Source: a bacterium
GTDB taxonomy: Bacteria > Zhuqueibacterota > Zhuqueibacteria > Residuimicrobiales > Oceaniaggregativiventaceae
DNA length: 64,000 nt
Reading direction: 5' to 3'
Assembly (NCBI GenBank): GCA_029565675.1
Contig: JAKQNP010000021.1
Location: 33,630-97,629, forward strand
In this document: piece by piece, positions 45,341-55,496 of the stretch
How positions within the stretch are numbered: the first letter of the stretch is position 1
How the letters are laid out: each line of letters starts with the position of its first letter
The notes under the pieces: generated by a model
The model's database searches: none
Seen by the model: only the letters and a program-made list of their open reading frames with translations
What the model was told of the DNA's origin: nothing
Position numbers and translations under genes: made by a program

Positions 45341-45484
45341 TCATCCCAGGTTCGGTGTTAACCGAATCAAAAAACATTCAATCGCTTATTCTTGATGGGA
45401 TTGCGAAAAGGGCACTTTTCACCCAACGTGCATTGCCATGAGATTGATTTTCTTTAAGATCCGGTGCTTCGCACCGAATCAGAG
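45341..45484 (+). repeat. Long hairpin repeat, left member of an inverted pair
   Basis: Matches the reverse complement of 52210-52348 with about nine mismatches over about 137 bp by hand alignment. Each copy is bounded by two hairpins: TTCGGT-GTTA-ACCGAA and GATCCGGTGC-TTC-GCACCGAATC, with about 95 bp of shared non-coding sequence between. It lies downstream of the SSS symporter gene (stop at 45577). No transposase frame fits inside. Confidence 0.88.
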
Positions 45485-45576
45485 TTTCATGATGGCCGTC
45501 CGTGGTGCGGCAGACAGCCACCCGAGTTAGGGATAACAAAAGAATCAACAAAGGCCGGTTTTTCATCTTTGCACTT

Positions 45577-47241
45577 TTAGTAGAATATGACATACAGACT
45601 CGCGGTGGCAAGAATGATCAGTATGCCCCAAATGATGACCTGTGGATGGGGTACAGTGTCTACCTTGTGCTGGTCGGGCAACTTGAACGGCGCGGCCATC
45701 GGTCGATAGCGGGTCAGTGCGCTCATAGTGATAAAGAGCAGGACAAAGACGATCATTTGATGGTGCAGCAAAGACCAGTGATTAAAGGCCGCGATGGTTT
45801 CCCGCCAGCCGGACAGTTGGTTTAACCCCGGCAGATCGAAGAGATGACGGCCAAAACGGCAAAAAGCATACAAGGGCACTCCCAGGAGCATGGCGCCTTT
45901 GGCGGCCGCCGCCGGAGCTCTGCGCAAGAGCAAACCGAAAAGAAAGGCGGCGACAATACCGGGGGCGATAAATCCCCACAATTCCTGAATATACATATAG
46001 ATGCCTTGAAAGTTGGAGATGATTGGCGCCCAGACACATGCGACAATCACAAAAACCGCGGTCATCCAGCGGCCGTTGCTGACCAGCTGCTTTTGGGTGG
46101 CGTCGGGGCGGATGAACCGTTGATAGATATCGATGGTAAAGATGGTCGACGCCGAGTTGAGCCCGGAGTTGAAGGTGCTCATGACTGCACCGGTAAGGGC
46201 GGCAAACATAACGCCGCGCCAATGGGGTGGCAAGATTTGTGAGATCATGTAGGGGTAGGCCTTGTCCGGCGTGGAGATGACATCGCCGAACATCTGAAAA
46301 GCCATGATGCCGGGAATGACCACGATCATCGGCAGAAAAAGTTTGATGACCGCCGCCAGCATGATGCCTTTTTGTCCCTCGGCCAGACTTTTGGCGCCTA
46401 GGGCGCGTTGGGTGATGAACTGGTTGCATCCCCAGTAGTGCAGATGGCCGATCCACATGCCGCCGAAAAAAACCGCCAGGCTGGGCACGTCCGGATCGTT
46501 CCAGGGCAGAATCACGTGCAGCTTTTCAGCGTTAGCCGACTTGAAATTCACAAGGCCGGCAATAAAGTCGCCGTCTCCCAGGAAGCGGAAACCGATAATG
46601 GTGACGATCGCACCGCCGAGGAGCAGCGCCCCGCCCTGCAGCAGGTCTGACCACACCACCGCCTTCAAGCCGCCGTAGATCGTGTAAGCGCCGGCAATAA
46701 TGCCGATCCCCCAAACGCCCGCCTGATTGGCCCAATACTCAGCTTGCTCCGGTGGCAGGTTAAAATGGCGCTGAAAAATGCCCGTGAGGTCAAAGATCGC
46801 ATTCAAGGCTATGGCACCGCTGTAGAGCACAGTCGCCAGCAGGGCGAAAATATAAGCGAACATCACAAAGATCGACATGATGGTGCGCGTCGCCCCATCA
46901 TAGCGATATTCGAGGAATTGCGGCATCGTGTAGATGCCCGCCTTGAGAAAACGCGGCAGAAAAAACCAGGCGACAAACACCAGCGTGATCGCGGCAGTCC
47001 ATTCAAAACTGGCAATGGCCATGCCGATGCGGCTGAACGCCGAACCGGCCATGCCGACAAAATGTTCGGTCGAGATGTTGGACGCAATCAGCGAAAAACC
47101 GATCAGGTACCAGGTCAGCTTGCGGCCGGCCAGAAAGTAATCTTCCGATGTTCGCTCGCGACGGCCGGCATAGAGAGAAACCCCAACCACCAGAGCCATA
47201 AAACCGATAAAGACCACCAAATCGATCCAGGTCAGGTCCAT
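45577..47241 (-). CDS. Sodium:sugar-type SSS symporter
   Basis: 554 aa, about 14 membrane segments. AAAGGA lies 8 nt before ATG 47241. Opening TWIDLVVFIGFMALVVGVSLYAGRRE and the SSS signature RKLTWYLIGFSLIASNISTEHFVGM (residues about 39-63) are SGLT-like. FNSGLNSASTIFTIDIYQRFIRP is the second SSS signature. It is longer than the symporter at 7453-8985 and not closely similar. It is divergent from the giant surface protein and lies with it between the inverted repeats. Probably Na+/hexose or related uptake. Confidence 0.9.
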   Translation of the reverse strand: MDLTWIDLVVFIGFMALVVGVSLYAGRRERTSEDYFLAGRKLTWYLIGFSLIASNISTEHFVGMAGSAFSRIGMAIASFEWTAAITLVFVAWFFLPRFLKAGIYTMPQFLEYRYDGATRTIMSIFVMFAYIFALLATVLYSGAIALNAIFDLTGIFQRHFNLPPEQAEYWANQAGVWGIGIIAGAYTIYGGLKAVVWSDLLQGGALLLGGAIVTIIGFRFLGDGDFIAGLVNFKSANAEKLHVILPWNDPDVPSLAVFFGGMWIGHLHYWGCNQFITQRALGAKSLAEGQKGIMLAAVIKLFLPMIVVIPGIMAFQMFGDVISTPDKAYPYMISQILPPHWRGVMFAALTGAVMSTFNSGLNSASTIFTIDIYQRFIRPDATQKQLVSNGRWMTAVFVIVACVWAPIISNFQGIYMYIQELWGFIAPGIVAAFLFGLLLRRAPAAAAKGAMLLGVPLYAFCRFGRHLFDLPGLNQLSGWRETIAAFNHWSLLHHQMIVFVLLFITMSALTRYRPMAAPFKLPDQHKVDTVPHPQVIIWGILIILATASLYVIFY

Positions 47242-47538
47242 GTTTCTATCCTTTTCAAAGGTCTAGTTCGCTGTCTGGGCATAAAATAGAAAACCCTGTT
47301 CATCCATGCAAGAGGAAATGCGTCGGGCTGGGTCGAAATTTTCGACCGCCCTCCAGTCGCCGGGTACCAGCGAGTTCAGGCATGTTGCTGAACTGAGCCG
47401 CTGTATCCAGCGTTTGTTGCAGCGTCCGGTCAGGAAAGTGTATGCAAAACGGGTAATTTTTTTGTATATTTAGCCAGGGAAGAAAAGCAACTATCGCGAT
47501 CGACGGGATGTTTTGATCGAATGGTGTGAGGCAGAAAA
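47242..47538. other. Divergent promoter region between symporter and multi-Ig surface protein
   Basis: 297 bp separating two genes read in opposite directions. It is AT-rich near 47450-47475 (TTTTTTTGTATATTTA), a likely promoter zone for the plus-strand gene. No repeated operator was seen. The GAGG site before ATG 47539 has 8-nt spacing. Confidence 0.4.
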
Positions 47539-50500
47539 ATGATGACCAGCTTGAGAAACTGTTTGTTCGCTTCACTCTGTTGCACTCTTGTCGCGAGCGC
47601 ACAAACCATCAAGTTGACCGATGTGACGGATGCGATGCAAGCCTGGGGCCGGAGGGATGGCTCGGTAAGTGCTTTTGGACACGGAGTGGCATTTGCCGAT
47701 ATCTCGGGGGACGGCCTGCCTGATCTCTATATCTCGAGCGCGGTGCGCGGCGCGAACAACAACATGCCGGAAACGCTTTACATCAGCAGACGAGGTGCAC
47801 CCTACAGCGAGGAGGATTACAAACGCGGGATCGAGGACAAGTATGGCATGACCGGTTCACACGGCGTTTGTTTTGCTGATTTTGACAACGACGGCGACCT
47901 GGATCTCTTTAACGCCACCACCGATGACCGCATTCGCCTTTATCGCAACCGCGGCGATGGCTTTTTCACTGACTTTAGCGACAACGCCAGATTATACAAA
48001 AACAGGATCTACCTGGAAACCTACGGTGAAATCGGCTATGGCACGCGCGGCATTGTGGCTTTCGACGCCAATTCCGACGGCCACCTCGATCTGCTGGGGG
48101 TTAATTGGGGACCGGTCGAGGATGCCAATTTTGTGCCCTGGCCCACTCCGCCACAGCCCAACGAGTTTTATCTCAATCTCGGCAACACCACTTTTCGCAA
48201 AACCGACAACAGCGGTCTGACGCTGGTCAACCCAAGCCATGTCGGCACCCAGGGGGTAACCGCCATCGACGTCGACAACGACGACGATCTGGATGTTTTT
48301 ATCTCTCATCGAAATTATGCCTATCTCGGCCAGGACAGCAACGGCCAAGCGATATTCGGACCCGGGGATATTCCGGTTTATAATCAATTGTTCATCAATG
48401 ACGGCAAAGGCAACTTCACCGATCAAGCGGAAGAGAGGGGACTCGCCACCAATCCGGATAACGACTGCAATGGCACGACTTTTTTCGATTTTGACAACGA
48501 CGGTGATCTGGATGCCTTTGTGGTGCCCAAAACTCGCAACAAGAATGTACGCGTTTATCGCAATCTCGAAAACGGCTATTTCGACGATATCAGCGGGCAG
48601 GTGCAGATCGCGCAGTGGGGTTTCTCGCTCATCCCGATCGACCTGGACAACGACGGCGATCTGGATATCGTTGCGCCACGTACCTACAGTGATATCTCTA
48701 TTTATTTAAACGACGGCAAGGGCAGCTTGACCAGAATCAGCAATACCGGCGCTGAAATACCGGTCTACGATCCGCGCGGCGCCGGTGTCGCCGATATCGA
48801 CGGCGACGCTGATCTGGATTTCTATTTTGCCGATGCCAATAAAAACATCGATCCCCGCTACAGCAATCGGTTGTTTCGCAATGACACGCGCACGAGCAAT
48901 CGCTGGCTCAAGGTAACCGGACGCGGCCCGCAAGGTGATCAGGGCGCCATGGGCAGCAAAATCTGGGTATTTGAAGCCGGCCATCTGGAAGAGGTGGATC
49001 ATTTGATCGGCTATCGCCAGGTGCAGAGCAATTACGGCTATCTTTGTCAGGACGATCCGGTGCAGCATTTCGGCGTCGGCGCGCGCGACCGTGTCGACGT
49101 GAAAATCCGCATGGTCGACAAGACCACCCTCAGGATGCGCGACGTCCCGGTCAATCAGACCCTCCATTTCAGCAAACCGCAAGTTCTCGACCTCGCCGGC
49201 GGCGATCACCAGACCGGCTCTGCCGGCACTCTCCTGGGCCAACCCCTGCGGGTGCGGGTCAGCGATCGCTATCGCGGATTCGTGGCAGGCGCCGCGGTCC
49301 TGTTCAGCGCCGCCAGCGGCTCGATTGTCGAAAATCAGCCGGTATACAGCGATGCCGACGGCTATGCACAGATCCATTTCCGCTTGCCGGATCAGAGCGG
49401 CTTTTTGCTGGTCTCGGCGCAACTTGTCGACTCTCCTGCGGCAAGAGTCGATTTTGCCTTAACCTCGGAAAGTCCGGCCGGCTGCCATCTGGAAATCGTC
49501 TCCGGAGATGGCCAAATCGCCGCACCCGGTGAGCTCTTGCCTGCCCCGTTGGAAATCGCCTTGCGCAGTGGCCAGGGCTTGCCATACCCTGGACAATCGG
49601 TGGTCTTTCGCGTGTTGACCGGCGGCGGCACGATCGGCGATCAGGTTTCAGCCGAGGTAACAACCGATGCAGACGGACGGGCACAAGCCCATTGGCGCCT
49701 CGGCGAGACCACTGGCGAACAAAAAATTCAGGTTTTCGTGGCCGAAGAGCGGGAAGAACAGGTCGAATTCAAAGCCTATGCCAGACGGGTGCCGGCAGCA
49801 CTGGAATTTGTGCTGCCAAACAAGATTGCTGGCATCGCCGGCCAACCCCTGGAGGATTCGTTGACCGTGCGGGTGGTCGATAGCTCGAATATGCCGGCAA
49901 TGGATTGTGCGGTGGAATTTGCGATCGTCTCCGGCGACGGCCGGGTCAACGGCTCGAATACCGCGATTGTTCTGAGTGACAAACAAGGCCTGGCCCGATG
50001 TGAATGGCGGTTGGGCCCCAAATCGGGCAGCCAAACGCAACAGGTGCGGATCAACGCCTACGGACTGCAAAACTCGCCCATTCTTCTGTTCGCTGATGTC
50101 GCACCTCGCGAAGCCTATGCACTGCAAATGGTGGCCGGTGACCGCCAAACCGGTTATCTCGGCGCATTGCTGGAGCAAGAACTGGTTTGTGCGGTTGTCG
50201 ATACCTTCGGCAATGCGATTGTCGGCCATCCGCTGCGATTTGAGGTCAGAGCCGGCAGCGCATTTTTTTCCGGCCAGAATTATTACGTGACAGCGACCGA
50301 CAGCACCGGTCAAGCGGCCGCCCAATTGACCCTTGGCGTAAAACCAGGCAAGATTGAAGTCAGCGCCACCGCGTATTACAACAATAAGAAGCTTATCCAT
50401 TCGCCGCTTTTTTGGATTGCCTATGCTCAACAGCGCCGGACCGATCCATCGCTATCCTCGATCAACGCCACTTCACCGGTCCGCGCAGACGGCCGCGAAA

Positions 50501-52194
50501 CAGCACAGATCGCAGCAGTGTTGCGCGATTCAGACAGCTTTCCTGTGGTAAACGCAGTGGTCGAGTTTCACGTTGCCGGTGCGGAAGCGGTCTTGCAGCA
50601 AAGCACAGCCCTGACTGCCAAAGATGGTACGGCTGTAACAGAATTGCGCTCGACGCGCAGCGGCTGGAAAAAGGTCTGGGCGACCATCGATGGCGAACCT
50701 GCCGTTGCGGACACGGCTCATATCTTGTTCATAGCCGGCCCACCTGCAAGACTGGCCTTGCTCGATTCGTTGCCACGAAGTGCAGTTGTCGGCCAACCGA
50801 TCAAACCGCCGATTGTCGCGGTGCTGAGCGATTCCTTTGCCAATGGTGTCCCGAACATAGCATTATCTATCTCTCTCTATTCGCCTTCAGGTCATTTGCA
50901 TTCGCTGACCACAGCATCCACTGACTCGGCAGGGCGAGCGGTTTTTTCTCCGGTTCTGGGGACCCAGAGCGGCATCTACCCGTGCGTGATCGCCTTTGAA
51001 GAACTCGTTCCCCTGGAACTTTCAATTCTGGCCGTTCCATCTCCTGTGAAAAGATTGATCAAAGTCAGCGGTGATGAGCAATCAGGGAGAAGAGGGCAGG
51101 AATTGCCGGCGCCGATAGTGGCCAGGGCGCTCGATGATCATGAAAATCCCATCGCCGGCGCACGGGTGGAATTCAAAACGAGCAGCGGCAGCGGTTTTGT
51201 CTCCGGCGAAAATCCGCTCCCCAGCGATGAATCCGGCAACGTCCAGGTGCGCTGGACGCTGGGTGTAACGGAAATTGAACAACTCGAAGCGGTCCTGGTC
51301 GGCGTGCAGGAGAGCTCTGTGTCGTTTATTGCCTACGTGCTGCCCAATCAAGCCCCGAGTTTCACCCCTTTGCCCGATACCACCATAACAGAAATGCAGC
51401 CATTCGAGTGGATGGTACAAGCCGCTGATCCGGACAGCGATTCGCTGCGCTTGACAGTCGATAACCTGCCGCGAGAAGCTCAATTCGAACCGCTCAGCGG
51501 GCGGTTTTCCTGGCAGCCGCATTGGGACCAGGCCGGCGATTATGCGATCGTATTCCACGCAAATGACGGCTTTGGCGGTTCGGCACAGACGGTTCTCAAG
51601 ATCAAGGTCCTGAATTTCAATCGACAGCCTGTAGTCCTCGGCGTCTTTCCCGAAGATTCTCTGGTTCATGCGCAGCCGCCTCAAACCCTGTCGTTCCACA
51701 TCAATTGTGTCGATCCCGACGGGGATTCACTCAACTATCGCTGGACAGTCAACGATCTGCCCTTTGGCAACGGGACTGAAGCCGCGATTTTGGTGCAGCC
51801 CAACCTCCCCATGCAATCCCTGATCCGGGTTGTTGTCGCGGATCAAGAGTCGCAGGTCGAACACCGATGGCATCTGGATTTGATCAGCAAGACAGCGGAT
51901 AATCCACAATTGCCGGAGCGATTTGCTCTCCTGCAAAACTATCCGAATCCGTTCAATCCCGAGACTTTTATTCCGTTGCAGCTGCCTGTTGCGGCACATG
52001 TGCGACTGATGATCTTCAGCACCACCGGACAGTGCATCCGGACGTTGGTCGATCAACACTTGTCGGCGGGTATGCATAAAGCGGTCTGGGACGGCTGCGA
52101 TGACAACGGCTTGCCGCTTCCCTCCGGATGTTATATCTGCGTGATGAGCGCTGATCGTTTTGTCGCGCAACGCAAGATGGTTTTGCTCAAATAA
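47539..52194 (+). CDS. Giant secreted FG-GAP/multi-Ig surface protein with type IX sorting domain
   Basis: 1551 aa with a short signal peptide (CLFASLCCTLVASAQ). Residues about 40-480 are FG-GAP/VCBS calcium-type repeats (FADISGDGLPDLYI, FADFDNDGDLDLF, IDLDNDGDLDIVA). An ASPIC/UnbV-like region follows. Seven tandem Big_1-like Ig repeats start near residues 550, 650, 755, 860, 968, 1072 and 1172 (recurrent GD-x-Q-x-G-x-x-G-x-x-L). Two Ig/cadherin-like modules start near 1272 and 1364. The end is a C-terminal sorting domain from about 1461 (LLQNYPNPFNPETFIPLQL). Probably an outer-surface adhesin or glycan-binding scaffold. It lies inside the inverted-repeat pair. Confidence 0.85.
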   Translation: MMTSLRNCLFASLCCTLVASAQTIKLTDVTDAMQAWGRRDGSVSAFGHGVAFADISGDGLPDLYISSAVRGANNNMPETLYISRRGAPYSEEDYKRGIEDKYGMTGSHGVCFADFDNDGDLDLFNATTDDRIRLYRNRGDGFFTDFSDNARLYKNRIYLETYGEIGYGTRGIVAFDANSDGHLDLLGVNWGPVEDANFVPWPTPPQPNEFYLNLGNTTFRKTDNSGLTLVNPSHVGTQGVTAIDVDNDDDLDVFISHRNYAYLGQDSNGQAIFGPGDIPVYNQLFINDGKGNFTDQAEERGLATNPDNDCNGTTFFDFDNDGDLDAFVVPKTRNKNVRVYRNLENGYFDDISGQVQIAQWGFSLIPIDLDNDGDLDIVAPRTYSDISIYLNDGKGSLTRISNTGAEIPVYDPRGAGVADIDGDADLDFYFADANKNIDPRYSNRLFRNDTRTSNRWLKVTGRGPQGDQGAMGSKIWVFEAGHLEEVDHLIGYRQVQSNYGYLCQDDPVQHFGVGARDRVDVKIRMVDKTTLRMRDVPVNQTLHFSKPQVLDLAGGDHQTGSAGTLLGQPLRVRVSDRYRGFVAGAAVLFSAASGSIVENQPVYSDADGYAQIHFRLPDQSGFLLVSAQLVDSPAARVDFALTSESPAGCHLEIVSGDGQIAAPGELLPAPLEIALRSGQGLPYPGQSVVFRVLTGGGTIGDQVSAEVTTDADGRAQAHWRLGETTGEQKIQVFVAEEREEQVEFKAYARRVPAALEFVLPNKIAGIAGQPLEDSLTVRVVDSSNMPAMDCAVEFAIVSGDGRVNGSNTAIVLSDKQGLARCEWRLGPKSGSQTQQVRINAYGLQNSPILLFADVAPREAYALQMVAGDRQTGYLGALLEQELVCAVVDTFGNAIVGHPLRFEVRAGSAFFSGQNYYVTATDSTGQAAAQLTLGVKPGKIEVSATAYYNNKKLIHSPLFWIAYAQQRRTDPSLSSINATSPVRADGRETAQIAAVLRDSDSFPVVNAVVEFHVAGAEAVLQQSTALTAKDGTAVTELRSTRSGWKKVWATIDGEPAVADTAHILFIAGPPARLALLDSLPRSAVVGQPIKPPIVAVLSDSFANGVPNIALSISLYSPSGHLHSLTTASTDSAGRAVFSPVLGTQSGIYPCVIAFEELVPLELSILAVPSPVKRLIKVSGDEQSGRRGQELPAPIVARALDDHENPIAGARVEFKTSSGSGFVSGENPLPSDESGNVQVRWTLGVTEIEQLEAVLVGVQESSVSFIAYVLPNQAPSFTPLPDTTITEMQPFEWMVQAADPDSDSLRLTVDNLPREAQFEPLSGRFSWQPHWDQAGDYAIVFHANDGFGGSAQTVLKIKVLNFNRQPVVLGVFPEDSLVHAQPPQTLSFHINCVDPDGDSLNYRWTVNDLPFGNGTEAAILVQPNLPMQSLIRVVVADQESQVEHRWHLDLISKTADNPQLPERFALLQNYPNPFNPETFIPLQLPVAAHVRLMIFSTTGQCIRTLVDQHLSAGMHKAVWDGCDDNGLPLPSGCYICVMSADRFVAQRKMVLLK

Positions 52195-52209
52195 CGCCAA
52201 CTTGCCGTT

Positions 52210-52348
52210 CCCGGATTCGGTGCGCAGCACCGGATCTTAAAGAAAATCAATCTGGTGGCAATGCGCGTTGGGTGAAAAGCGACCTTTTCGCAACCGCATC
52301 AAGAATAAGCGATTGAATGTTTTTTGATTCGGTTAACACCGAATCTGG
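52210..52348 (-). repeat. Long hairpin repeat, right member of the inverted pair
   Basis: Starts 15 bp after the surface-protein stop. Its reverse complement matches 45341-45484 at roughly 93 per cent by hand count. The order on the minus strand is CCCAGATTCGGT, hairpin one, about 95 bp, hairpin two. The rest of the 328-bp gap to the next gene (52349-52522) is AT-rich with a possible promoter, and no gene is seen in it. Confidence 0.88.
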
Positions 52349-52522
52349 GCGTTGTCCATGTTCGATTAACTATTTTTAAATATTGCAATTACCTTTTGTT
52401 GTTTCCCCTGTTGGGGCATCGCCCAAGGTGTGAAAATAGTCAGGAATAGACAGTCCAACTGAACACTAAAAGAGAGAGATTCTGGATTACACAAAACGCC
52501 AGCACGGGATGAGGAACAGACT

Positions 52523-54715
52523 ATGGAAAAGCAGAACACGAAAAACGGCAACCAAACGTCAAACAACGCGATAGATCGGGTGCAAATCGATGCCGACTCG
52601 AGCGGCTTGCAGATCAGTTATAATGGTGTGGTGCGGCTGCAAGGCGGTCGCCCGTATTGGGATGGCGAATTGAAGAACGCCGCGGCGGTTACGATAAACG
52701 GCGGCGATCTTGATTATAAACAGGGAAACAAAAACCATGTGGTCCACAGTGTCCTGGAAACAGACTCGGCGATTGCGGCTTTCTTTTTGACCTTCGACGG
52801 CGATCATGGAGAGGGTTCCGAACCGCTCGGGTTGGCTTTTGCCGAGCTGCCGGGTCTGCAGCGCGGAATCGCTTACGAGCGCTACAAGCCTTACAATTCG
52901 TGGACCAAGCCGATTCGTTTTCATCACACCGCTGAACTGCCGGACTGGGATGTGCAATTCGTGTTCTGGCAATACGATGACGGCCTGTTGGCGGCGGCGA
53001 TTCCGCTCTGCGGCGGCGGCTTTCGCACCACGCTGGGTCAGGTGCAGGGCGCTTTGGTCACCCGTTCAGAGAGTTATGCGGCGGCGATTCCTGATGCTCG
53101 TCTACCGCAAATGGCAATCGGATTCGGTACTGACCTCTATGCGCTGGTCGAGCAGCTCTACAAGACCGGCCTGCGCCTGATGCAGATCGACGAAAATCAT
53201 GTTTCCAGAAAACGCTTGCCAAAAATTTTCGAAAGGATCGGCTGGTGCACCTGGAATGCCTCGGAATTGGGAGCAAAGCTCAACGAAGAGCATGTCCTGC
53301 AGGGAACCAGGACTTTCACGGATGCGGGTTTCCCCCTGGGATGGGTGCTGATCGATGATGGCTGGCTGCAGAGCCGCGACAACAAACTCTGCTCTTTTGA
53401 TCCCGATCCAAGCAAGTTCCCGCAAGGATTCGGTCCGTTGGTCAACAGATTGAAACGCGAAACGGGTATTCGTGAAGTAGGGATCTGGCATGCGGCAGAT
53501 GGTCACTGGGATGGAATTGAAATCGATTCCGAGCTGGGTAGGAGAGTTGCACAAGATCTGTTCCAGTGGACCCAGACTGCCCCGTTTATCTGGAAAGGCT
53601 GCCAAGACAAGATTTGTCATTTTCTTCGTCCCGATTCAGGAGCTCTGCGCGATTTTTATATGACCTGGCATGAACTGTTCCGCAAACAGGGCATCTCCTT
53701 TGTGAAGGTGGATAACCAGATCGTGGCGGAACGCCTGAGCCAAAACAACTTCCCCATCTGGCAAATGGCAAAAGCCATGCATGGAGCATTGAACGAGTCG
53801 ATTGAATACCACTTTGGTGGCACGGTAATCAACTGCATGGACATGTCGGCCGACGCCTGTTATTTGTTTGGCAAAACGGCGGTGGGAAGAGGAGTCGAAG
53901 ACTATTTTCCGTTCAAGGAAGATGAAACCTATGATTTGACTCACGGCAATGCCGCTGCCCACGTTCTGCAGGCGATAACCAATTGTCTCTATTTCAGCCA
54001 GATGGTCTTTTCTGATTTTGATATGTTTCAGACGCACCACCCACACGCGGTTTTTCATGCAATCGCTCGCGCTCTGCATAACGGTCCGATCTATCTCACC
54101 GATGTTCCGGGCGAGCAGAATTTCGATGTCTTGTGGCCTTTGATCGCCGCGGACGGCCGCATCCTGCGGCCGGACACTCCTCTGCTGCCGAGTCCGGAAT
54201 GCCTTTTCCAGGTACAGGATCCGCTCCCTTTTAAAGCCTTTTCGTTCAGCAACGGCGTGGGATTGCTGGGTATATGGAATTGCGCTGACGCCGATCGAGT
54301 GAAAGGTTCTTTTTCAACAGCGGATTTGCCCGGATTGACCGGCCGGGAATTTGCGGTTTTTGATTATTTTGCGCAAAAGGTCATCTGGTTGACCGCCGCT
54401 GACCAGGCGCCGGTCGAATTGGATCGCATGGGTGTTAAGCTCTATTGGTTCGCACCAGCTGAACGCGGCGTTGCCCCGCTTGGGCTCCTTGGCAAATACA
54501 ATGCGCCCAAAACTCTTGCCTCTGTTGACTGGCGAGGAAAATCGTTATTTGTGAAATCCATCGAGGGGGGTGAGTTGGGCATCGCCTGTCGCCAGGCGCC
54601 CAAATCTGTGCGCGTCGACGGCCGGGAATGCAAATTCAGCCATCGCGACGGCCTGCTGCGCATCGATGTGCCGATGACCGGCTCTGCCTGCGAGCTGGAA
54701 CTGGCCTTTGCTTGA
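52523..54715 (+). CDS. Sip1-type (GH36-like) alpha-galactosidase/raffinose-synthase homologue
   Basis: 730 aa without a signal peptide. GAGGAACAGACT precedes ATG 52523. The C-terminal two thirds is a GH36 barrel: RIGWCTWNASELGAKL, GWVLIDDGWLQ, GIWHAADGHWDGI. D397 in FVKVDNQ is the likely nucleophile, and the Asp in RGVEDYFP the acid/base. Plant raffinose synthases and Sip1 proteins share this subgroup. In bacteria they hydrolyse or transfer alpha-galactosides in the cytoplasm. Full length. It lies just outside the inverted-repeat pair and upstream of a convergent dCMP deaminase gene. Confidence 0.85.
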   Translation: MEKQNTKNGNQTSNNAIDRVQIDADSSGLQISYNGVVRLQGGRPYWDGELKNAAAVTINGGDLDYKQGNKNHVVHSVLETDSAIAAFFLTFDGDHGEGSEPLGLAFAELPGLQRGIAYERYKPYNSWTKPIRFHHTAELPDWDVQFVFWQYDDGLLAAAIPLCGGGFRTTLGQVQGALVTRSESYAAAIPDARLPQMAIGFGTDLYALVEQLYKTGLRLMQIDENHVSRKRLPKIFERIGWCTWNASELGAKLNEEHVLQGTRTFTDAGFPLGWVLIDDGWLQSRDNKLCSFDPDPSKFPQGFGPLVNRLKRETGIREVGIWHAADGHWDGIEIDSELGRRVAQDLFQWTQTAPFIWKGCQDKICHFLRPDSGALRDFYMTWHELFRKQGISFVKVDNQIVAERLSQNNFPIWQMAKAMHGALNESIEYHFGGTVINCMDMSADACYLFGKTAVGRGVEDYFPFKEDETYDLTHGNAAAHVLQAITNCLYFSQMVFSDFDMFQTHHPHAVFHAIARALHNGPIYLTDVPGEQNFDVLWPLIAADGRILRPDTPLLPSPECLFQVQDPLPFKAFSFSNGVGLLGIWNCADADRVKGSFSTADLPGLTGREFAVFDYFAQKVIWLTAADQAPVELDRMGVKLYWFAPAERGVAPLGLLGKYNAPKTLASVDWRGKSLFVKSIEGGELGIACRQAPKSVRVDGRECKFSHRDGLLRIDVPMTGSACELELAFA

Positions 54716-54802
54716 GAACGGAAGGGGGGCGGGCTGCAATGAATTCGATGGGGTTCCAGCAACACCGGTTTTAATTGACAGCAAGAATAAAACAACAGTT
54801 TT

Positions 54803-55285
54803 CTATGTCATATCGACCACCAGCTGCTGGAATTGTACACCGCCGATTTCGAACAGCCGGCAGATTTTCTCGTGGTCGATCGGCATGGTGATCGAATCGA
54901 CATCGCGGGCGTAAAAAACCCGGGCGATGCCTTCGGCGACAATGTTCTTGGCGCATTCACCGCAAGGGTGATGCGTGACATAGAGAGACCAGCCTTCCAG
55001 ATCGGTTTTGGCCTGCGTGATCGCGTTCATCTCCGCATGGCGCACCAGATCGTATTTGCTGAATTCCCCGGCGCTTTCCTGACGGTTGTGCCACCAGGCA
55101 GCTACATCCGGAATGCGTCGGGGGAAGCCATTGTAACCGACGGAAATCCTGGTGCGATCTGGCGAAACCAATACCGCGCCCACCTGGGTTGTCGGATCTT
55201 TGCTCATCGATGCGATGACGAATGCCATACGCATCATCACAGTGTCCCAGTCCTGCGGTTTGGGCAATGTCGGGCGATCTGTCAT
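54803..55285 (-). CDS. dCMP/cytidine deaminase-family protein
   Basis: 160 aa zinc deaminase. HAEMNAI (His ligand and catalytic Glu) and HPCGECAKNI (two Cys ligands) are intact. The N-terminal KDPTTQVGAVLVSPDRT and GYNGFPRRI match the deoxycytidylate deaminase (ComEB-like) group, which feeds dUMP to thymidylate synthesis. AGGAG lies about 11 nt before ATG 55285. It lies between two hydrolase genes read in the opposite direction and seems unlinked to them. Confidence 0.88.
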   Translation of the reverse strand: MTDRPTLPKPQDWDTVMMRMAFVIASMSKDPTTQVGAVLVSPDRTRISVGYNGFPRRIPDVAAWWHNRQESAGEFSKYDLVRHAEMNAITQAKTDLEGWSLYVTHHPCGECAKNIVAEGIARVFYARDVDSITMPIDHEKICRLFEIGGVQFQQLVVDMT

Positions 55286-55496
55286 GCTGGAATCGCTCCT
55301 TTTTGTTGACTTGTTTGCCCGCTGCGGCCATGGCCTGACTTGATCAGTGATGGCCGGCGGTGCGATCTGTTTGCCTACAAGTTAGAACTTTTCAATCACG
55401 ATGTCAAACTTTTTCATTCAGATTCGTTCTGGCTTCAAGTTGCGGAAGGATCTCTGTCGCCGAAGATATCGACGCACAATACAGCAAAGGATCCGC

